From contig OX344765.1 of the NCBI GenBank assembly GCA_947034895.1, positions 8,189,001 to 8,253,000 on the forward strand: DNA of 64,000 nt. Reading direction: 5' to 3'. A program made the position numbers and the translations under genes. This document shows positions 57,137 through 64,000 of this stretch, in pieces (positions within the stretch are counted from its first letter, which is position 1; the number at the start of each line of letters is the position of its first letter). This stretch comes from Rhytidiadelphus loreus (taxonomy: Eukaryota; Streptophyta; Bryopsida; Hypnales; Hylocomiaceae). The notes below the pieces were generated by a model, which saw only the letters and a program-made list of their open reading frames with translations, searched no databases and was not told the DNA's origin.

Positions 57137-58649
57137 AAAGAATGTCTTGTTCTGGCACATCCCCTGTCTAGGGCATCATTCTAAACTTTCTCATGCTTGT
57201 AGTTTTCTAAATCAAGTATACAAGATAGTCATGGCAAGCTTCTTATCAACAAACGTCACACATTTTTGTTGTATTGTTTTCTTTTTTTGCTATCCATTTT
57301 TTTCCTTAAAGCTCAAGGTCTTACCAAGGCTGGTGTCTAGGCTAGAGAGCTTATGATATGAATCATCAATTTTTAAGCAAAACCAAAGCTATAGATCGTA
57401 TATCATCATATCCACGTTTTCCACAAGCTTTACTATTTTCCAGAGATGTCTGTGTAAGGATTTTTTATGAGAAATCTGGTCCTACATTGCATCTCTTCCC
57501 AGAAAAATTCAACAGTATTTTGTCAAATAATGCAAGACAGCCATTATAGACTACTAGCAACAAGTTAAAACATCTAAAATCACTCTGTTTGTCCAAAAAC
57601 AGGACTTGCTGCAGCAATAGAGTTTGTGATTTGCCATATGAATATCCAAATAGCTCCATAAAGTTGTGGCCCTCACCTGTGCCCGTCCCAAGAACAACAC
57701 AAACCAATGTTATATTAGAGGGGTACACCAGGTGTCTTAAGACCACAACACATGCTATAGTTGTCACATGGTGCAAAGAATGGAAAATATAAACAACAAA
57801 TCATAAAAGCAGCATTACTAGCACTAGTCCAATAAAACCTGGTTGCAGCTTGTTCGTTGTGTAGAAGCCATGTTTGCCTCCTGTTGCCGTAAGTGCTCTC
57901 AGAACGAGCTTGGGACCCAATCACCGAACTCAGCTCTGTTATTATCAAAGCTCCAGCACTCCCGCAGTCATGCCACACTTTAGCAGCTACTTAGCTAAGA
58001 ATACAAGCTTTGGCTTTTTGTCCCGATATCTCTCAACAGCCTGAATGCTTTAGTCATGATGGACTCACAGGCCGGTGAAGCTTTTACAGCTGGTCCTTCT
58101 TTCAGGCTACAATTACTCCCTGTAATTTTTCTGTGATTGTGGTGTATAGGGCCCATAGCTGTCTTTTTTAGAAAAGCCGTCATTTGGGTTTCAATTTAAT
58201 TTTTGCAGTCACAGAGGCAATGCTCTTATTCGTTACTGCACTTGTGCTCAGTTCATCCTCCTTTGTTTTGTACAAACGATTATGGAATGATGGGATCATT
58301 ATTGAATCCTGAGAGAAAATCTTCAAGTATTCAGACCGAATTAAATGAATAAATAGCCAGCTTGCTCTGCACAGAAGGATCAGCTAGACCTTCAGAACTT
58401 CAGAGATTGCATGTACAACTGTCTATCCATCTAGTTTGTTAACTAGTTTGTATATCCAGTCAAATTGTGAAGGCAACGGAAATGGCTACATGCTTTTATA
58501 TAAATAAATATATATGTGTATACAAATATATTTGATCGTCAAAAAATCATTAGCCTAATCAAAGACCTGTCACTGTATAATCAGAGAATCATACGTGAAT
58601 CATCTACAGTCATTGAACTAGTACTTGGTTATGGATTCTGGAAAAAAAA

Positions 58650-58663
<14 letters not shown>
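57137..58663 (-). repeat. LTR-like direct repeat, uninterrupted copy (5' on minus strand)
   Basis: Runs from AAAAGAATGTCTTGTTCTGG to GGATTCTGG plus an A tract, here followed by (TA)n to about 58695. Across the position of the CACTA insertion in the other copy it reads without interruption (CTTAAGACCACAACAC at 57737-57752). Several short minus-strand frames (57465-57776, 57715-57978, 57995-58183) are kept in both copies, but this reflects recent duplication rather than proven coding. Confidence 0.8.
58493..58502 (-). promoter_or_regulatory. Candidate TATA box in the direct repeat
   Basis: TATATAAAAG on the minus strand, about 165 bp inside the repeat from its 5' end; the same box is at 52868-52877 in the other copy. 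It is correctly placed to start a transcript reading into the ORFs. Based on motif only. Confidence 0.3.
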
Positions 58664-58697
<34 letters not shown>

Positions 58698-60039
58698 CTA
58701 GTATAAAAGCAAATACTAAAATGCATACTATGTTAGAGGGACATTGCTATATGATTCAACGTATGAAAAAATGTTATGTCTTACAACCTTTAAAACAAGG
58801 ACAAGCATGCAATCCTTCTGTATAAATCAAATGTAAGATCACCTCCTACTCTTACTTCCATATCTCTAATCTTTGTTAAAAGTTTAAAAGGCCAATCCAA
58901 AAAATATATTTTTAATATATTTTTGAGCTAAATCATGAAAGTAAAGCTTTCTAAATTTAATATATGTTAAACTTGAAAACCTCAAATTTTTATAGTAATG
59001 ATTATTTTATAATCTCATTGCACTCTAAAATTGAAAGAATCTAATGAACTTCAATCCTAGAAATAGATTGACATAGAATTTTGATGCACTATACTATAAT
59101 AAATGCCTATTTTCAAATTTTCAAATTTATTATTGAAATTTATATACAATATAATTTATTGTATCTTCCCTCTTTCTTCAAAAATCAAAGACAATTGAAA
59201 TCTTTTCAAAATATCTAAATTATAGGAGATATGTGATTTTTATCTTTGTAAAATGAAAAAAATATATTTATAATGCCAAAATAGAGAACAGTAAGAGAAA
59301 GGTTTTGAAGTTTGACTATTTCATGGTCATAGATTTTATTCTTACAAGAATACTTCAATAACAAGTTCTTTTTGAGATACAAAATGTCTAAGGAGACATG
59401 AAAATTTCTAGTTGGTTGTAAGAAAATCTATAAAAAACAAACATAATATTAAACACAAATGTTGCACTTTTGTCATTGATACACTAGAACAAATAAGGTG
59501 TTGAAACAACATGTTTTTGTGTTTGAAATTAGTGCCAAAGTCCCACATAAGTACCAAGGTAATGTTTATATCACCATACAAGACTTCATTAGCGTGCTCT
59601 AACATTGTAACTCAGTGCTTCAAAATTTCCTTTCTACTGATCCACTAGTACAATTAGTGCCAACTACTTTCCAGAATATCCATCCAATCATCCCAAACAG
59701 GATGGACCTCTTACTATATATATAAACATCAAAATCTTTTTTTATTCTTTGTGTACCATTTTAGAGCCATACTTGAATAAATTTTTTCTTTTTTCTTTGT
59801 AGAGATGAAATTGCACATTTTCTATAAGTCATTTTTGTGAATTGTAAATTTAGAAAATAAAATTGTGTTTGAAAATTGACAAATTTGGATTTGGATGATA
59901 ATATGATTGTTGTATTCCAAAATTGATGGCTAGGGGTTGGTGAATTTTTTTGTTTTGTTGACGGAGGTGTGATACGCATCCTATAATGCATTAGTAGGTC
60001 CTACTAATTATCCAATTTTAACATCCATCCATCACTCAC
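58664..60039. other. AT-rich DNA of the candidate 25-kb CACTA element
   Basis: Begins with a (TA)n tract to about 58695. A CACTAGAACAAATAAGG motif at about 59481 resembles a CACTA end, but no partner was found. No gene. Confidence 0.4.
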
Positions 60040-60640
60040 TCTCTCACCACAGTCATATTCCACATAATTGCAAAATATGACTCACCGTAGTCATATTCCA
60101 CATGATTGCAAAATATGACTCACCGTAGTCATATTCCTCATGACTGCAAAATATGACTCATTGCAATCATATTCCACGTCATCAAAAAATATAACTCACT
60201 GTAGTCATATTTCACATGATTGAAAAAATATGACTCACCACAGTCATATTCCACGTCATTAAAAAATATGACTCAAAGTAGTCATATTCCACAAAATATG
60301 ACTGACCATAGTCATATTCCACGTCATCAAAAAATATGACTGAACGCAATCATATTCCACGTAGGATTTTTTCATTTATCCGGGTAGCTCAAGAAAAAAT
60401 CAAAGAAAGTCAAAGAAAGTCAAAATATATGCCTTGTTGGCATACTATGGCTAATTATGGGTATTTATACCCCTCAACTTATATGACTGCCAATATGATT
60501 GATGTCTGAAGCGACTGCTTCTAAACGATTGCACTCAGTCATATTCCGAGTCATCTACAGTGATTTCTGCATGAGTCATATTTTTTGATTTTACAACTCA
60601 CTGCAGTCGTTTTTTGCAGTCATAAAACACTGCTTTTGTT
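60040..60640 (+). repeat. CACTA subterminal tandem repeats, right end
   Basis: Eight to nine units of about 39 bp (GTCATATTCCACATGATTGC followed by AAAATATGACTCAC) at 60047-60362, then looser inverted TATGACTG-type motifs up to the terminal repeat at 60611-60646. They share the core word with 35600-35712, linking both ends to one family. Confidence 0.8.
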
Positions 60641-60646
60641 GTAGTG

Positions 60647-60649
60647 ATC
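60647..60649 (+). repeat. Target-site duplication ATC (right)
   Basis: Right partner of 35583-35585. Confidence 0.6.
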
Positions 60650-62573
60650 TCTGAAAGCAATCATGACACAACTAACTTACATTTTGCTTTCTTCAATTAA
60701 TGTATCAAAATAGAATATTCAAGGAGGTGGTAGCTTCTAGTAACCACAACATTTGAAATTCATAAATGCTTCCACCAAGGTCCCAAAAATATGAAACGAC
60801 TGGCATTACATGCCAAATCCATTTTTCTTCTCACAAAAATTTACTGAAAATTGTTTCAAAGAGTTATGCTTCCCCCAAGAGGCAATCAACTCTTACCTTC
60901 TTGCTTTAAAAGTAGACTACCTTACTTATTGCATGTAGGAACCTAGAATTGTCATTCTTGAAAGGTTTGGGAAAAACAATGCTAGAATGTTGTACAAAAT
61001 AGCATCTAAAAGGATAAGCAGTTTACTAAAGCTACAATTTTGGGAGTCTTGACGTTGCAAAGCTATCAAAAAATAATGACATTCAGTTTGTGATCTCACT
61101 ATTTTAATAAAGGCATACTGAACCTTACTTACCTAACAAACAAAAATGGAGGACTTGTATACAACAAAATTCTTGCACAAAATAGAACAACAAATAAATT
61201 TTCCCCAGCCCCTACTTTTTGTAGTCTAGACATCCAATAGGAACACCACAAAAACAGACACATTCAATTGAGTGCAACAGTTGGCTTGGCAAGACAACAA
61301 TCCACATAGAATACTTGTTTTCTGGTTGTTTGCAATGTACATATGAAATGTCAATTTGAAACTTTGACTTCATTAACCATGGTTAAAGGCACTTCAGGCT
61401 AATGATTTCAAAAAAATCTTAATGAATCCATTGTATTTCCATATTGATAGACATCAATATCCACTGGCCTTTGAAAATACCATATTCATTGGAAGTGACA
61501 TTGTTGTGCAAGATGATATAATGTGCTCTTCACAAAACATATTGCTTCTGCACTTGGAAACTCAAGCAATTTCAAGATCTCTAGTAGAAAACCCTACAGA
61601 AACACTCGCATAACTTGACATGAGCACTACACTGAGTTCCCCCATTTTGACTACTAGTGAAATGTTCTCTGTAAATTGTGTTAGACCCTCTTCTCATGAT
61701 GGATTCATAACTAATATGAACATCAATATTGCTTTATATCCACCATTGTATATGCCCTAACATCCAATAAATCAATTGAAGAAGCACCATGAGCATCATA
61801 AAATGCACATATGACCATGACAATGAAGTAATATTCACTAAGAATCAAAATACCTAAAAGCAAGTGTTCCACTTGTGAATTCCTAAGACAAATAATAACA
61901 AATGTGAATCAAATGATGCTCAAGTTCAATATAGTTTGAAAACTTTTCATCATCCTACACATATGTCGCCACAACCAAAATGAAAGTAAGAAAAATTTCA
62001 TAATTTCTAAATCCGTAGCATTACATTTTAAATTCATGATTTTGAATGCACAGTGACTTCAAGTGCTTGCTTGTGGTGTTAGACATAGCGTTTGGACATT
62101 TTATGTGAAATGAAAAGTTATGATTACAAATTAATAGATAAATTTATTGAATTTATTAATTTGAAGAGAATTCATACAACACCTTTCATACTATAAGACC
62201 ACATGCCACAAAACATAGTGCATGCAACCCTTCTCACATACTGGTTTCCAATAGTTATAAGCATGCGGTCTCTACATTCTTGCTTTCTTACAGGTCACTA
62301 TATACTCTAAGCAAAACACAACAAAAGACCTAATTCAAGGTATAGAATGCTTACTATTTGAAATTATCTTCCAATGATGGCACAAATTCACCATCGTCTT
62401 GACAAATCCCTGTTATATTTACAAAACACTATTGTTCAATTTTCTTCACAACAAGACCATGGTTGATTGAAGCGATTGAATGAATATGTAGTCCACAAGC
62501 ACAATGGATAGTAATTCAGACAAGGGACTTTGCACATGTACCTTGTCTTTCTATGTTCATAGTCAGAATCCTC
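60650..62573. other. AT-rich intergenic DNA with dispersed repeat, no gene seen
   Basis: 61965-62345 is related to 19830-20215 (GCCACAACCAAAATGAAAGT at the start, CAAGGTATAGA at the end). A 63-codon frame at 61422-61613 has no recognisable motif. Confidence 0.4.
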
Positions 62574-63188
62574 TTATTCATCCATAGCAATGTCTTGGAG
62601 GCTATGTGCAGTTAAAATAAAATCATCATCAAAGTGGCTACTCTCTCTCTGTACAATATCCAAATCTTCATCAGTTGTTTCCTCCATTGATGCATAAGAC
62701 AATATTGATTCCCTTTTGTACAATGCATCATCTTTGGCCTGAGATGAATCTCTTTCTTTGCCATAGTGCAATCTTGTAACATGCCTTCCATCGTTGAACT
62801 CTCCACCATCCAAATAGTCAAATACATTGAATGTCTTTGGTCTTTGTTGCAAGACAAAATACCAACCATCTTTGTAATTGTTTGCCACAAAAAATACCTT
62901 CTCCACATCTTTTGGAAAGATGAAAGGTTGATCACTAGGAGAATTCATACCCAAATTCATGTTGTATGTTTGTGATGTGTCTATTGCATGAAACAAGCAT
63001 TTGTCAAAACGCACATTATTTTTGTACCATTCAATTAAGAATAAAACCACCTTGTTCTTCTTGCCTTTGCCTAATGTCGTATATTCCACCTCCACAATGT
63101 CAACCAATAATCCTATATAGTCAACTTTTGTATCCTCCTCTTCAAAACGTCCTGCAATTCTTGAGTCACATTGTTTTAACTTCTTATC
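62574..63188 (-). pseudogene. CACTA-associated DUF4216 fragment
   Basis: A frame of about 204 codons ending at 62574, open back to 63188. The core reads VDYIGLLVDIVEVEY, KVVLFLIEWYKN, PFIFPKDVEKVFFVANNYKDG and W.FVLQQRPK. This is the arrangement of DUF4216, the domain found C-terminal to the TNP2-type transposase of plant CACTA elements. An acidic tail follows. The start is not an ATG, and no upstream transposase core was found between 63188 and the window end, so it is a fragment, or the last exon of an element extending beyond 64000. It lies outside the 35586-60646 element. Confidence 0.6.
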
Positions 63189-64000
63189 TTATATTGTTCA
63201 CTTGAAAATAATGTCCATATGCTCACATTGCGTTGTATGATCTTGCCTCATAAAAACATCCACATATACATACAATACTTTAATTTAGTAAAAAGAAATT
63301 TCCAATGCACATATTCGATTCACATTAAAGCACTCACACTTTTTTAATTTTTTTTATTGTGCATTGCTTGCAAAATTAAATGCATATCACTTTCATCTCA
63401 ATTGTCATTCTGGAATGCTTCACACTCCTCCTCTTTGTCATCAAAAATTTTCATCAATTTCAATGTCATTTTCTTTTCAATTGTTCCTTGATAGTTTTTA
63501 CATTATAATGAAAAAAATTACTATAACATTACAAAAATGACTTTAATAATGATATGAAACATCTAGAGCTTTAGATTTTTAGTTCGACAATTTCAAAGTA
63601 TTGCACCACAATTGTGCATTGTTTTAGAAATTTGTTGTTCAAAGAATGTGCCTAGGCCTTTTGAAAGTATCGCTATCTATCATTTCCATTTTAAGACAGG
63701 TACTGGTATTATATGAATGTTGGCAACTACATAGAATATGTAGAAGGTTACATTATTTGGAAAGTTGAAAGGTACATTCTCTTGCCTCTAATAAAAACTA
63801 GTTCAAGTGATACTAATTTACAATGTGAACATTGAAAATTAGTGAAATATATGGTATGGATATTAGTTAAATACTTGGCGTGCTAATAGAAAGATGTCTT
63901 TGTTTTCCATTTCCCTACATTCATATATTTTTGTTATGCCCTCCGTTACTTCCAGCAATTGCACTAAAATTTTGCTCTTCCCAAACTACACCTAATAAAC
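63189..64000. other. AT-rich DNA to the window end, no gene seen
   Basis: No recognisable frame. If the DUF4216 segment is a last exon, this would be intron or upstream sequence on the minus strand. Confidence 0.35.

Larger units (their letters stand above)
47743..58663 (-). mobile_element. Retroelement with divergent reverse transcriptase and 1.5-kb direct repeats
   Basis: Two direct repeats of about 1.53 kb, differing at only about six positions by eye, bracket a 4.1-kb internal unit (53033-57136) with all coding capacity on the minus strand. Reading 5' to 3' on the minus strand: repeat (58663-57137), Gag-like ORF (57039-56041), RGG-rich ORF (56037-55390), reverse transcriptase (55363-53441 and the shifted part 53484-53191), structured hairpin (53111-53048), repeat again. 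The repeats lack TG...CA ends and start with a T tract on the coding strand (A tract on plus), and no integrase, RNase H, protease or GIY-YIG segment was seen. This does not fit Ty1/copia or Ty3/gypsy. The repeats resemble the pLTRs of Penelope-like elements. No target duplication was found. Confidence 0.7.
35586..60646. mobile_element. Candidate 25-kb CACTA element with nested insertions
   Basis: The left end CACTACAACAACGGCAATG at 35586 and the complement of the right end, CACTACAACAAAAGCAGTG, agree for about 36 bp, both continuing into TTTTATGACTGCAAAAA. ATC flanks both ends (35583-35585 and 60647-60649), the 3-bp duplication expected of CACTA elements. Both ends carry many subterminal AATATGACTG motifs. 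Removing the pogo element and the retroelement leaves about 8.6 kb, a normal size. It encodes no TNP1/TNP2; the only gene-like content of its own is a broken TPR gene. The alternative is that the ends belong to two related elements and the ATC match is chance (1 in 64). Confidence 0.65.

Noticed and set aside
47743..58663. Classical LTR retrotransposon of the copia or gypsy type
   Set aside because: The direct repeats lack TG/CA ends, no integrase, protease or RNase H is visible, no tRNA primer site was found, and the RT motifs are of another type.
47743..58663. Hammerhead ribozyme in the retroelement repeats, as in Penelope elements
   Set aside because: I looked for the CTGATGA and GAAA core by eye on the minus strand near the repeat borders and did not find a convincing pair; a covariance-model scan would settle it.
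59481..59498. CACTAGAACAAATAAGG as a further CACTA terminus
   Set aside because: No inverted partner with a matching 3-bp flank was found within reach.

Overview
The window is eukaryotic nuclear DNA, most likely from a land plant outside the seed plants (a moss, liverwort, lycophyte or fern). This is inferred from AT-rich intergenic DNA, GT-AG introns, plant-type CACTA (En/Spm) transposons with a DUF4216 fragment, a pogo-type transposase, and a plant-like Ser/Thr kinase with a long lineage-specific N-terminus. I cannot fix the species. Only one long gene looks intact (the kinase exon at 2351-4412, minus). Nearly everything else is mobile elements, their nested insertions and decayed genes.

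Left third (1-28345). The kinase exon and a decayed paralogue (26600-28345), with orphan upstream blocks at 24770-25260 and matching flanks at 20370-21330 and 25440-26310, look like a degraded tandem kinase array. Between the copies lie a complete CACTA element (9259-14854, duplicated target CTG), a 98-bp CACTA miniature (16823-16920, target CTG), a 557-bp inverted-repeat element (14906-15462, second copy inverted at 34399-34955), a coiled-coil pseudogene (22555-23490) and degenerate AT-rich repeats.

Middle (28340-33190). A large palindrome carries 91-bp tandem repeats at both tips and the same broken gene in each arm. The gene has weak features of a TET/JBP-type dioxygenase. One arm contains a 1254-bp inverted-repeat insertion; the other arm preserves the empty site.

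Right half (35586-60646). Matching CACTACAAC termini, shared TATGACTG subterminal repeats and a 3-bp ATC duplication bound what looks like one 25-kb CACTA element. It holds a broken TPR gene, a 5.5-kb pogo element (41739-47266, TA duplication) and a retroelement of about 10.9 kb (47743-58663). The retroelement has 1.5-kb direct repeats, a Gag-like ORF with an RGG-type tract, and a divergent reverse transcriptase whose motif A resembles telomerase and Penelope enzymes. One of its direct repeats is split by another CACTA element (48350-52114), which contains a hairpin element, which contains a 410-bp pogo miniature. Several of these insertions can be proven within the window because a second copy keeps the uninterrupted site.

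Right edge (60647-64000): AT-rich repeats and an orphan CACTA DUF4216 fragment (62574-63188).

Comparisons between copies were made by eye; identity values are estimates.
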